Shown here one piece after another: positions 23,401 to 33,511 of a DNA stretch of 59,526 nt (within the stretch, counting starts at the first letter, position 1; every line of letters starts with the position of its first letter). The notes under the pieces are model-generated. The model was not told where the DNA came from, did not search any database, and saw only the letters and a list, made by a program, of their open reading frames with translations. Where the stretch lies: assembly GCA_964491485.1 (NCBI GenBank), contig CAZBGV010000009.1, positions 1 through 59,526 on the forward strand. The letters are read 5' to 3'. Origin of the DNA: IDS-8 sp964491485. Its GTDB lineage: Bacteria > Pseudomonadota > Gammaproteobacteria > Steroidobacterales > Woeseiaceae. The position numbers were made by a program, and so were the translations under genes.

Positions 23401-24507
23401 CCAGCGGGCGGTGAAGACGGCGCGGTAGAGCCGGTTGCGGATCTTGAGCCGGCCGTGCTCGCCCTTCACGACGAGGCCGACCGCCATCAGGATGCGCTGG
23501 TGGCGCGACTCCGGGTCGTACTCGACGTCGATGCCCTTGCGCAGCCGGCCGTACAGGTTGAGGAGCGCCTCGGCGTTCTTGCGATCCCCGGTGATGCGCC
23601 GGTGGATGTGGCTCATGTGCGGCTCGCTGTGCAGCGCCGCGCGGCCGGCGAGCTTCTGCAGCGCGATGCGATCGACGTGCTCCTTGATATCGCCGGAGAT
23701 GCGTTCGCGCGCGATGGCGCGAGCGAGCTTCTGCGTGAGATACGGGTGGCCGCCGGTCCAGTAGTAGACGCGATCGAGTGCGATTGCGGCGTCCGACGGC
23801 GGCAGGTTGAGCTCGGCGGCGAAGACGTCGAGATCGTCGCGAGTGAAATCGTCGAGCTGGATGGCCTGTGAGATGGCGAACGGCGACTCTTCGGCTTCCG
23901 GCATCAGCCCCCGCGCGTCGCATTCGCCGACCAGCACGAAGCAGAGGCGCTGGAAATCCGGCTCTGTGACGCGCGCGTTCCAGGCGGCACGAATGCTCGC
24001 GAGCACGTGCGTCGAGAACGGGCGATCCTGCACGCACTGGATCTCGTCGACGAAGATCACGACGCGCTCGGTGACGTGCTGCAGGATGACTTCGCTGTAG
24101 AACTCGACGAGGCGCTGGCGGTTGCTCAGGATGGATTTGTCCTGCCACCAGTCCTGGAGATCGATCTTCAGGCGGAGCTGGCGGAGCAGGCGATAGGCGA
24201 TGCTGTAATACCAGCGTCCGGCGTCGGTGCCGCCGTCACGCTCGCTGATCTGCGCCAGGTCGAGAACGGCGACGCGATGGCCGTTCGTCTGCAGGCGCGC
24301 CGAAGTGGCGGCGATCAGGCTGGACTTGCCGCTGCGGTTGGGCGCGATGACGTGCGCATAGCGGCCGGCGACGATGGCGTCGTACAGCGCCTGGTCCGCC
24401 GCCCGGCGCACGTAACCCGGCCGTACCGCGTGCAGCGGCGTGGCGACGGTGAAAAATTCACCGGTGGAATCGGTATCGAGACTGCAGGAACCGGAGGTCT
24501 CGGTCAT
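20479..24507 (-). CDS. AAA_35 ATPase - TM - P-domain - WD40 giant protein
   Basis: A 1342-residue multidomain protein. Residues 18-290 are an AAA-like (AAA_35) NTPase with Walker A APNRSGKSS (55-63), Walker B VVIFVDE (149-155) and GGHPYLTQKLA (252-262). A winged-helix-like stretch (about 300-365) and one membrane helix (381-398) follow. A helical region (410-530) leads into a beta-propeller of WD40-type repeats (about 540 and 700-1340, for example GHRSAVADLAFSPDGNLIAS, then AGTDGTVRIWD). A P/homoB (proprotein convertase P) domain is inserted at about 572-684 (LRLKLIAPSGRTVEIALKGR, then LTGSWTLSLRDEAPGVTGRL). The helix predicts a cytoplasmic ATPase with an extracytoplasmic propeller, a STAND-like sensor layout. 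Divergent from a small kinase-like gene. Function unknown; it could be signalling or defence. Confidence 0.85.
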   Translation of the reverse strand: MTETSGSCSLDTDSTGEFFTVATPLHAVRPGYVRRAADQALYDAIVAGRYAHVIAPNRSGKSSLIAATSARLQTNGHRVAVLDLAQISERDGGTDAGRWYYSIAYRLLRQLRLKIDLQDWWQDKSILSNRQRLVEFYSEVILQHVTERVVIFVDEIQCVQDRPFSTHVLASIRAAWNARVTEPDFQRLCFVLVGECDARGLMPEAEESPFAISQAIQLDDFTRDDLDVFAAELNLPPSDAAIALDRVYYWTGGHPYLTQKLARAIARERISGDIKEHVDRIALQKLAGRAALHSEPHMSHIHRRITGDRKNAEALLNLYGRLRKGIDVEYDPESRHQRILMAVGLVVKGEHGRLKIRNRLYRAVFTARWANENLPLHWRGPVLALLVLLAVTAVPFWYTQLLPRPYIEVLSSPTLPLATVHDAYVNLRSFPGHADSAERLFRNQLELRAGQATGVETMQDIDAYARGLPDGDPFADAMLAGFWDHQVSRAVQVERRDEALVAALESLVVGTPERRRRAARLIGEDYHQLVGTVPPQAAQKVLFDPANLLLTFADGPEVRQWSLTDGALRPRSAWSLTALDVTPLVRRVQVERTGRVQSIELELTIAHPRPDDLRLKLIAPSGRTVEIALKGREPPASEPAAYALTDLSAMRGEPLTGSWTLSLRDEAPGVTGRLDAWALRLNGHEIGEKLERGLAIADPEARVSDDVWFAPDGRYAIARATRSDSARLWDLASAQPARTLAVPAGEQVLGLSADAEHVITVAHNTVNLWRTDDGTRAESLELGEASAGFLLSGDGSHVLTWRHEGSGSRFELWSLADGKVVERLDVAGSLSHVAIDAGGDHLAVADYDRAVRVWDLRNGRMLAQMDLQLQPSEIRLSADGATLGVVHGNAGVSIWRTDRPQEPVVMDRGPGQWQLAFSPSGDKVIAGNERWGFQVYRSADGALTGPSLGSGYSPAAARLLAFSRDEQMVVIAETAGRSRLWRVPAPAVSSLGAVRPDPDSGHALWRESGDLVSTLGPGGKRLAIGDTAGHVHILHVDASEEELAEAAGELNFLGHRSAVADLAFSPDGNLIASAGTDGTVRIWDADSGLPRPYYAGVSASPVDEMLFSSSSRRLAVLSGRRVWIMEVDDGEVLADIELGEPHASLAFAADDQLFIGSSSGALRMLEPDRTGTWNVRNVWAGSSGLRQLEISPDGRLLILVDAMNRASLLDLENGRIGSSVLQLPNPVSDIVFSPNEARALFRTGRWIHRASVSPRGLVWLDAMPTPKPLPGSRMVFEQDPAGGAPADRVGNRVMLLTRDAGFPEVAVLDFSYTTGPTLFGSREELLRDWRPRLGASPANALL

Positions 24508-24530
24508 GCGGCAGGTCGTTGGCTCGTTGC

Positions 24531-24541
24531 TGCTATAGTGC
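24531..24541 (+). promoter_or_regulatory. Extended -10 promoter candidate for kinase-like gene
   Basis: TGCTATAGTGC, identical to the site at 18496, contains TATAGT at 24534-24539. It lies in the 116-bp divergent region between the AAA-WD40 gene and the kinase-like gene, giving an 80-nt leader for the latter. No -35 consensus is visible. Confidence 0.4.
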
Positions 24542-24623
24542 TCGGTGCGCCGTTCGACCGCCGGGCGGCGGCACGAGGACCTGCCGCCTGACGGCCCTAC
24601 ATTGAGAATCGTGCACGGCCCGA

Positions 24624-25274
24624 ATGCAAGCTTCCCGGCCCCTGTTGCTGAAAAAAGACGTGTTCGGTCAAGTCACTTTGCGCGCCGGCGACGCCGGGCC
24701 GACGGTCGTGCGCGAGGCGGCGAGCGCGCGCTGGTGGGCGCGGCCGCTGGCCCGCCACCTGCTCGCCCGGGAGGGCCGGGCGCTCGCGGCGCTCGACGGC
24801 CAGGGCGGTGTGCCGCAGCTCTTCAGAATCGAGCGCGACAGCCTGCGCCGCAGCTACATCGAAGGCCTCTCGATGCACCGTGCCCGTCCCGCGGACCCGG
24901 ACTACTTCCGGCGCGCCGCGCGCCTGTTACGACGGCTGCATACTGCCGGTGTCGTGCACAACGACCTCGCGAAGGAGCCGAACTGGCTGGTGACGCCAAA
25001 GAGCGAGCCGGCACTCATCGATTTCCAGCTCGCGTGGTTCACCCCGCGCCGCGGCCGCCTGTTCCGCGCGCTCGCGCGCGAGGACCTGCGGCACCTCTTG
25101 AAACACAAGCGCACGTACTGCCCGGAGCACCTCACGCAGCGCGAGCGCCGCATCCTCGAGCACCCCGGCCTGCCCTCCCGGCTGTGGATGACGATCGCCA
25201 AGCCCCTCTACCTGCTCGTGACCCGCCGGCTGCTCGGCTGGACCGACCGCGAAGGCGCCGGCGACCGCCCGTAA
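24624..25274 (+). CDS. Small RIO/LPS-kinase-like phosphotransferase
   Basis: A 216-residue protein with a minimal kinase fold. The catalytic-loop motif HNDLAKEPN (112-120) and LIDFQLAWF, with DFQ replacing DFG (133-135), place it among RIO1/Kdo-kinase/InaA-like proteins found in many gammaproteobacteria. The N-lobe is short; GQVTLRAG and the VVREA lysine-equivalent region are weak, so the ATP-anchoring Lys is unclear. ATG 24624. Divergent from the AAA-WD40 gene and followed at 114 bp by a small conserved protein. The substrate (protein or lipid A core sugar) cannot be told from sequence. Confidence 0.75.
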   Translation: MQASRPLLLKKDVFGQVTLRAGDAGPTVVREAASARWWARPLARHLLAREGRALAALDGQGGVPQLFRIERDSLRRSYIEGLSMHRARPADPDYFRRAARLLRRLHTAGVVHNDLAKEPNWLVTPKSEPALIDFQLAWFTPRRGRLFRALAREDLRHLLKHKRTYCPEHLTQRERRILEHPGLPSRLWMTIAKPLYLLVTRRLLGWTDREGAGDRP

Positions 25275-25295
25275 CTGCGAGTGTGTTTTTGTGCC

Positions 25296-25319
25296 GTAGG
25301 AGCTCGCACCGCGCGCGAC
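25296..25319 (+). repeat. Degenerate single REP element
   Basis: A lone decayed copy: GTAGGAGC foot intact, stem changed to CTCGCACCGCGCGCGAC. Between the kinase-like gene and the small 82-residue gene; no opposing partner is recognisable. Confidence 0.6.
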
Positions 25320-25356
25320 CGGAACGCAGCCACCCGTGGGAGCGTGACCGGCAGGA

Positions 25357-25362
25357 TATAAT
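25357..25362 (+). promoter_or_regulatory. TATAAT -10 box
   Basis: A perfect TATAAT 27 bp before the preferred GTG start (25389) of the small gene. No good -35 at 17 bp spacing; the degenerate REP lies just upstream. Confidence 0.5.
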
Positions 25363-25388
25363 GCGTGGCCGAGAAAGGAGTGGAACCC

Positions 25389-25637
25389 GTGGATTTCGTA
25401 CATCGTCATAACCTCGTGGAGCCCGATGCCGTCCCGGAGGAGCGCCGCTACGGCATCCGCGTGACGTTGCCGCCGAACGATACGTTCAGGCGCCTGCTGG
25501 GCGACGACTGGGAGCGGCTGCACTGGTACGCGACGCGCGAGGAGCGCGACGAGGCGTTCCGGCAGATGGCGATCCGGCACGGGTATTACCGGAAGACCGA
25601 TACGCCGACGCAGATCCTGGAGAAGATCGAGCGTTGA
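25389..25637 (+). CDS. Small conserved-looking hypothetical protein, 82 aa
   Basis: An 82-residue soluble, charged protein with no signal peptide: GIRVTLPPNDTFRRLLGDDW, then WYATREERDEAFRQMAIRHG, then YYRKTDTPTQILEKIER. GTG 25389 is chosen because AAAGGAG (25374-25380) stands 8 bases before it; in-frame GTG codons at 25365 and 25380 are less well placed. A TATAAT box is upstream. Codon use looks coding and it is not a shadow of another gene. I do not recognise a function. Convergent with the patatin gene, 7 bp apart. Confidence 0.75.
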   Translation: MDFVHRHNLVEPDAVPEERRYGIRVTLPPNDTFRRLLGDDWERLHWYATREERDEAFRQMAIRHGYYRKTDTPTQILEKIER

Positions 25638-25644
25638 AGCCAGG

Positions 25645-27873
25645 CTACCTCGGCAGGGCGCCAAGGAAGAGATAGAAGCTGGTATCTCCGTCCTCGGCGA
25701 ACCCGGCCCCGAGGAAGAGCGGGCCGAAGTAGGTGTCGTAACCGGCGAAGATGCTGCCGTTGACCAGCAGCGAATCGAAGGCCATGTCCGAGCGCGTTTG
25801 CCAGACGTTGCCGGCTTCGATGGAAGCGCCGAGATACAGCGGGATGTCGAACAGCCCGCCCCCGGTCTCGCCCGAGCGCCGGTAATAGACGAGCCGCGAC
25901 AGCCCGGCGTGCGGCCCGCTGATCTCGCCGCGCTCGAGCCCGGAGAGCCTGAGGAACCCGCCGAGCGGGAAAAAGTTCTGGATCAGGTCGTCCGACTGCA
26001 CGGTGGTCGCGAATTCGAGCCCGAGCTGCAGCGAGTGCCGGCCGCGGGTCCAGACCGTGGACCACGTCGTTTCGATGGTGTCGAAATTCGAATCCGCGCC
26101 GAATCCCGGGCGGGAAAGCGTGTAGCGCGCTTCCAGCCGTGAGCCGCGGCGCGGGATGTCGGCGTCGTCCAGGGTGTCGATGCCGAACACCGCGTACATC
26201 CCGCCGGATTCGAAATCGATGTTGGGGATCGAGGGATCGCCGACTTTCACGCGGGCATTGCCGGTCCCGCGGAAGATGCCGAAGCGGGCTTCGCCCCAGC
26301 GCCCGAGCTCGCGGCCGAGATCGAGCGCCAGGTCGGCGCTGCTCACGCGGAAGCGCGAAATGCTCTCCCCGTCCGCGAACGCGTTGAAATTCGTCTGCTC
26401 GAGATCGATGCGCGGCGCCACGAACCAGGTCGTGTCGTAGCTGAGCGGCTGGTAGAGCTCGGACGTCAGGTAAGGCTCCGTACCGAGCTGCAGGTCGGTG
26501 CGCCATTCCGCGCCGAGCGGGTTCACGCCGACGCGCGTGTAGCGTCCCGACACGTTGAACGCGGTCGAGCCCTCGAAATCGTCCTCGACCGAGATGCCGA
26601 ACTGCAGGATGTTGGGTCCCCAGCTCTTCGGCCGGGTGAAGAACTCGACGCCGGTTTCACCGTCGTCGTTGACGATCCGGTAGCCGACCTGCGAATAGAG
26701 ATCGAGGCCGTAAAGGCGCGCCGCGTCGTCGGCGAGCATGCGGCTGGTGACCGGCTTTCCGGGCTCGGTGCGCAACCGGGCCTTCAGGACCCGCTGCGAC
26801 AGCGGCCCCTCGTCCGCCACGCGCACGAAGTCGAAGGTATATACGGGCTGGCGCTCGACGTGGCGACGGGCCTGGTAATCCCGCCAGGCGGCGTCGTCGA
26901 CCGAGAACCGGCGCAGCCGGTCCGCGAGCGCGGCGGCGGCCACGGCGCCCGGCTCGACCGCCTTGCCGATCTCCGCGAAATTCGCCGAGCCGAAGTCGCC
27001 GAGCTCGGGACGGATCAGGATGTCGTCTTCGCCCAGGGACTCGAGCTGCCTGCGGGTCTCCTTGCGGATGAGGATGGTGAGCATCTGGGCCGTGATGCCG
27101 AGCGCGGAATCGAGCTCCTCGGCCGGGTAGAGCGGAAATTCGACGTCGACGGCGATGATGACGTCCACGTCCATGCCGCGCATCGCAGCGACCGGCACGT
27201 TGCCGGCGAGGCCGCCGTCGACCAGCGTATGCCCGTTGACCATGACCGGCGCGAAGATCCCCGGGGCCGACATGCTGGCGCGCATGGCGAGCGTGAGGTC
27301 GCCCTGCGAAAGCACGACCGCGTCGCCGGTCTCGATGTCGGATGCGACCGCGCGAAACGGGATCGGCAGCTCGCTGAAATCCTGCACGTCGGCGACCTGC
27401 GTCGTCAGGTCGCGCAGGATGAGGCCGAGCTTCTGGCCCTGGATCAGCCCGAGCGGCAGCTCGAGGCGCCCGCCGTTGAGACCGAGCTCGAAGTCGATCG
27501 GGAACTCCACGTCGTCCTGCTTGCGGCGATAGCTCAGATCCTCGCGCGGCGTCGTGTCCTGGAACGCGTCGCTCCAGTCGAGGGACGTGATCGCCTGCTC
27601 GAGCTGCTCCGGGGACACGCCGGCGGCATACAGGCCGCCGATCACCGCGCCCATGCTGGTCCCGGCGATCGCATCGACGGGCACGTGCAGGCGCTCGAGC
27701 TCCTTCAGCACGCCGATGTGCGCGGCGCCGCGCGCGCCGCCGCCGCCCAGCACGAGACCGATTCTCGGCCGGCCCTCGTGGCCGGGCGCGGGCCCTTCCG
27801 CGGCCGCGGCGCGCGGCAGCACGCCGGCAGCGAGCAGGAGGACGACGGTGGCTAAAACGGCGCGAAGCGGCAT
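25645..27873 (-). CDS. Patatin-like phospholipase with POTRA and outer-membrane barrel
   Basis: A 742-residue type Vd (PlpD-like) autotransporter. Signal peptide 1-25, patatin domain with oxyanion loop GGGGARG, nucleophile GTSMG (Ser73) and DGG (Asp219), one POTRA-like domain (about 335-410, VKARLRTEPGKPVTSRM region) and a 16-strand-type barrel to the C-terminus (ending SFYLFLGALPR). It would release or display a lipase at the cell surface. ATG 27873 chosen at the signal peptide; the frame is open upstream. Divergent from icd with a 73-bp gap. Catalytic dyad intact, so active enzyme expected. Confidence 0.93.
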   Translation of the reverse strand: MPLRAVLATVVLLLAAGVLPRAAAAEGPAPGHEGRPRIGLVLGGGGARGAAHIGVLKELERLHVPVDAIAGTSMGAVIGGLYAAGVSPEQLEQAITSLDWSDAFQDTTPREDLSYRRKQDDVEFPIDFELGLNGGRLELPLGLIQGQKLGLILRDLTTQVADVQDFSELPIPFRAVASDIETGDAVVLSQGDLTLAMRASMSAPGIFAPVMVNGHTLVDGGLAGNVPVAAMRGMDVDVIIAVDVEFPLYPAEELDSALGITAQMLTILIRKETRRQLESLGEDDILIRPELGDFGSANFAEIGKAVEPGAVAAAALADRLRRFSVDDAAWRDYQARRHVERQPVYTFDFVRVADEGPLSQRVLKARLRTEPGKPVTSRMLADDAARLYGLDLYSQVGYRIVNDDGETGVEFFTRPKSWGPNILQFGISVEDDFEGSTAFNVSGRYTRVGVNPLGAEWRTDLQLGTEPYLTSELYQPLSYDTTWFVAPRIDLEQTNFNAFADGESISRFRVSSADLALDLGRELGRWGEARFGIFRGTGNARVKVGDPSIPNIDFESGGMYAVFGIDTLDDADIPRRGSRLEARYTLSRPGFGADSNFDTIETTWSTVWTRGRHSLQLGLEFATTVQSDDLIQNFFPLGGFLRLSGLERGEISGPHAGLSRLVYYRRSGETGGGLFDIPLYLGASIEAGNVWQTRSDMAFDSLLVNGSIFAGYDTYFGPLFLGAGFAEDGDTSFYLFLGALPR

Positions 27874-27911
27874 GATCCTGTTCCCGACCGGCCATTCCGG
27901 AATCGCCGGAT

Positions 27912-27917
27912 TATAAT
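27912..27917 (+). promoter_or_regulatory. TATAAT -10 box of icd
   Basis: A perfect TATAAT 29 bp before the icd ATG in the 73-bp divergent region shared with the patatin gene. The -35 region (around 27889-27894) is not consensus-like. Confidence 0.55.
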
Positions 27918-27946
27918 GGCCGTTTACCTTCGACCCGGAGTCGCGA

Positions 27947-29245
<1,299 letters not shown>

Positions 29246-29258
29246 GCCGCGCGATCCG

Positions 29259-29314
29259 GTAGGAGCCCGCCATGCGGGCGACTCCGGATTCACGGTCGCC
29301 CGCATGGCGGGCTC

Positions 29315-29318
<4 letters not shown>
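29259..29318. repeat. REP inverted pair 5
   Basis: REP copies 29259-29282 (plus) and 29295-29318 (minus), 12 bp apart, between convergent icd and glpD. The minus copy's GTAG supplies the glpD TAG stop (29315-29317). Confidence 0.92.
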
Positions 29319-30916
<1,598 letters not shown>

Positions 30917-30956
30917 CAGCGCCGACGGTTCCGGGAGACGGCAGCGGCCATCCGAG

Positions 30957-31478
30957 TCAGCCGGTCAGCCGCTGGCGCCGGGCGAACGACGACAGGATGA
31001 CCTCGCCGCGCGAGACGGCCACGCTGCCGCTGCGCGCGACCGCGGATACCTCGCCGATCCCGCTCGCCTCGCGGAAGAACGCGTCCACCTCGTCGAGCTT
31101 GCCGGTGAGCTGCAGCGTGCAGCTGTTCTGGGCGTCGTCCAGGATCTCCGCCCCGTACTCCTTCACCAGCTTGAGCACCTTGCCATAAGAACCGGTCGCA
31201 AGCTTCAGCTTGACGATGATGAGCTCGCGCTCGAAGTGCTCGCCCAGGGTCATATCGTGGATGTTGACCACGTCGACGAGCTTCGCGAGCTGGGTATTGA
31301 GCTGGGCGATGGCTGCATCCGAGCCGGCGATCACCAGCGTAACCCGCGAAACCATCGGGTCGTTGGTCGGCGCGACGTTCAGGGACTCGATGTTGTAACC
31401 ACGGGTGGCGAAGAGGCCGGTCATCCGCGTAAGGGCGCCGACTTCGTTTTGCAGCAGGACGGAAATTACGTGTCGCAT
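30957..31478 (-). CDS. ilvN: Acetolactate synthase small (regulatory) subunit
   Basis: A 173-residue regulatory subunit of acetohydroxyacid synthase with an N-terminal ACT domain (ISVLLQNEVGALTRMTGLFA, then TRGYNIESLNVAPTNDPMVS) that binds valine, and an IlvH-type C-terminal domain. ATG 31478. Unusually, it is transcribed away from the catalytic subunit gene (start 31596) with 117 bp between, instead of following it in an operon. Downstream is glpD on the same strand. Could equally be named ilvH. Confidence 0.95.
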   Translation of the reverse strand: MRHVISVLLQNEVGALTRMTGLFATRGYNIESLNVAPTNDPMVSRVTLVIAGSDAAIAQLNTQLAKLVDVVNIHDMTLGEHFERELIIVKLKLATGSYGKVLKLVKEYGAEILDDAQNSCTLQLTGKLDEVDAFFREASGIGEVSAVARSGSVAVSRGEVILSSFARRQRLTG

Positions 31479-31595
31479 CGCGCAAAGATACGGGCGAAAA
31501 CAAGCCGCCGCAAGCCGGACCCCTTGCTTTGCCGCGGCATCTGCGAAACACTCGGCGAAAACCCCTTTTGTACAGTCTTTCGAGCGTCACACATC

Positions 31596-33446
31596 ATGAA
31601 CACGTCGTCCCCCGCCACCGAAAACCGCGAGCACCCGCTGGCCGGCACCCGGATGAGCGGAGCCGACGTGCTCGTACAGGTGCTCGCGGACGAGAACGTC
31701 GGGACGATCTTCGGCTACAGCGGCGGCGCGATCCTGCCCGCGTTCGACGCCGTGTTTCGCTACAACGCCCTGAACCAGCGGCCGGACGGCAAAGCGGCGA
31801 TGCGGCTGATCGTGCCCGCGAACGAGCAGGGAGCCGGGTTCATGGCGGCCGGCTACGCGCGGGCGAGCGGCCGGGTCGGCGTCGTGATGGTGACCTCGGG
31901 GCCGGGAGCGACGAACACCGTAACGCCGGTGCGCGACTGCATGGCGGACTCGGTCCCGATCGTCGTGATCTGCGGCCAGGTGCCGACGAGCGCGATCGGC
32001 ACGGATGCGTTCCAGGAAGCACCGGTCTCCGCGATCATGGGCGCCGCCGCGAAGCACGTGTTCCTCGTGACCGACCCGCAGCGGCTCGAGGCGACGGTGC
32101 GCACGGCGTTCGAGCTGGCACGCACCGGGCGTCCCGGGCCGGTCGTCATCGACGTTCCCAAGGACGTGCAGAACGCGGAAATCGCCTTCACCGGCAGCGG
32201 TTCGCTGCCGCTGCCGGGCTACCGCCTGCGCTGGCAGGCAGTGCGGGACAACCGCCTGGCGGACGACGCGTGCCAGCGCTTCTACCGCATGCTCGCCGCA
32301 GCCGAGCGCCCGCTCATCTATGCCGGCGGGGGCGTGATCAACGGCGACGCGAGCGCGGCGCTGCGGCGTTTCAGCGCGGAATTCGGGCTCCCGGTCGCCA
32401 CGACGCTGATGGCGCTCGGCGCCAGCGATACGACCTCGCCGCTTTCCCTGCACATGCTGGGCATGCACGGCACCGCGTTCGCGAATTACGCCGTCGAGGA
32501 TGCCGATTTCATCATCGCCATCGGCGCGCGCTTCGACGATCGGGTCGCCGGCGACCCCGCGCACTTTGCGCCGAAAGCGCGCCACATCGCGCACCTGGAC
32601 GTCGATATTTCGGAGATCGGCAAGGTCAAGGGCGTCTCGTGGCACCACGTCGGCGTGGTGGCGCAGGGGCTCGACGACCTGCTCGCTTTCGGCCGGCGCA
32701 TCGGCTTCGAGAAGAGCTACGCGCGCTGGCATGCGGAGATCGCCGGGCTCAAGAGCCGGCACGCGATGAACTACGATCGCGAGAGCCCGCTGATCCAGCC
32801 ACAGGCGATCATCGAGGAGATCAACCGCCGCACCCGCGGCCAGGCGATCATCACCACCGGCGTCGGCCAGCACCAGATGTGGGCGGCCCAGTACTTCGAC
32901 TTCAAGGAGCCGCGCCTCTGGCTGACCTCCGGCAGCATGGGCACGATGGGGTTCGGCCTGCCCGCCGCGATCGGGGCGCAGGTGGCGAACCCGGGGCGGC
33001 TCGTCATCGACATCGACGGCGACGCCAGCATCCGGATGAACATCGGCGAGCTCGAGACCGCCACGACCTACGGGCTGCCGCTCAAGGTCGTGGTCCTCAA
33101 CAACTACGGCGACGGCATGGTCCGCCAGTGGCAGAAGCTCTATTACAAGGGGCGGCTGGCGGCCAGCGACAAATCGCTGCACCGCAAGGATTTCGTGAGG
33201 ACGGCGGAAGCGGACGGCTTCGCTTACGCGAAGCGCCTCGATCGGAAGGCCGATATCCCGGCCGTGATCGAGGAGTTCCTGGGCTTCCCCGGCCCCGCTT
33301 TCCTCGAGGTGATCATCGATCCGGACGCGGGTGTGTACCCGATGGTCGGCCCGGGGCAGAGCTACGCGCACATGATCACGGGCGATTTCATCCCGGGCCG
33401 CGAGCGCGCGCCGGTCGGGGACCCGGACCCGAGCGAGCTGTTCTAA
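31596..33446 (+). CDS. ilvB: Acetolactate synthase large subunit
   Basis: A 616-residue ThDP enzyme making acetolactate/acetohydroxybutyrate for branched-chain amino acids. It has the family order: Glu of the ThDP ring pocket (PANEQGAGFMAAGYARASG; the usual His before Glu is Asn), FAD-binding middle domain (FDDRVAGDPAHFA), and the ThDP/Mg motif DIDGDASIRMNIGELET. The C-terminal MVRQWQKLYYKGR and MVGPGQSYAHMITGDFI are typical, but NNYGDGMVRQWQ differs slightly from the common NNxxLGMVRQWQ. ATG 31596 chosen at the first conserved N-terminus; no clear ribosome-binding site. Divergent from ilvN. Confidence 0.95.
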   Translation: MNTSSPATENREHPLAGTRMSGADVLVQVLADENVGTIFGYSGGAILPAFDAVFRYNALNQRPDGKAAMRLIVPANEQGAGFMAAGYARASGRVGVVMVTSGPGATNTVTPVRDCMADSVPIVVICGQVPTSAIGTDAFQEAPVSAIMGAAAKHVFLVTDPQRLEATVRTAFELARTGRPGPVVIDVPKDVQNAEIAFTGSGSLPLPGYRLRWQAVRDNRLADDACQRFYRMLAAAERPLIYAGGGVINGDASAALRRFSAEFGLPVATTLMALGASDTTSPLSLHMLGMHGTAFANYAVEDADFIIAIGARFDDRVAGDPAHFAPKARHIAHLDVDISEIGKVKGVSWHHVGVVAQGLDDLLAFGRRIGFEKSYARWHAEIAGLKSRHAMNYDRESPLIQPQAIIEEINRRTRGQAIITTGVGQHQMWAAQYFDFKEPRLWLTSGSMGTMGFGLPAAIGAQVANPGRLVIDIDGDASIRMNIGELETATTYGLPLKVVVLNNYGDGMVRQWQKLYYKGRLAASDKSLHRKDFVRTAEADGFAYAKRLDRKADIPAVIEEFLGFPGPAFLEVIIDPDAGVYPMVGPGQSYAHMITGDFIPGRERAPVGDPDPSELF

Positions 33447-33450
33447 CCCC

Positions 33451-33511
33451 GTAGGAGCCCGCCATGCGGGCGACATCGAAGGTCGCGGCCGCCCGTATGG
33501 CCGGCTCCTAC
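33451..33511. repeat. REP inverted pair 6
   Basis: REP copies 33451-33474 (plus) and a diverged one at 33488-33511 (minus, GGCCGCCCGTATGGCC core), between convergent ilvB and the S9 peptidase gene. The minus copy's TAG (33508-33510) is the stop codon of the peptidase. Confidence 0.88.

Noticed and set aside
20764..23871. A 1035-codon open frame on the plus strand
   Set aside because: Antisense to the AAA-WD40 gene, whose domains are clear on the minus strand; no motif in the plus frame.
31529..33454. A long second frame over ilvB
   Set aside because: Overlaps the acetolactate synthase frame and has no recognisable protein features.
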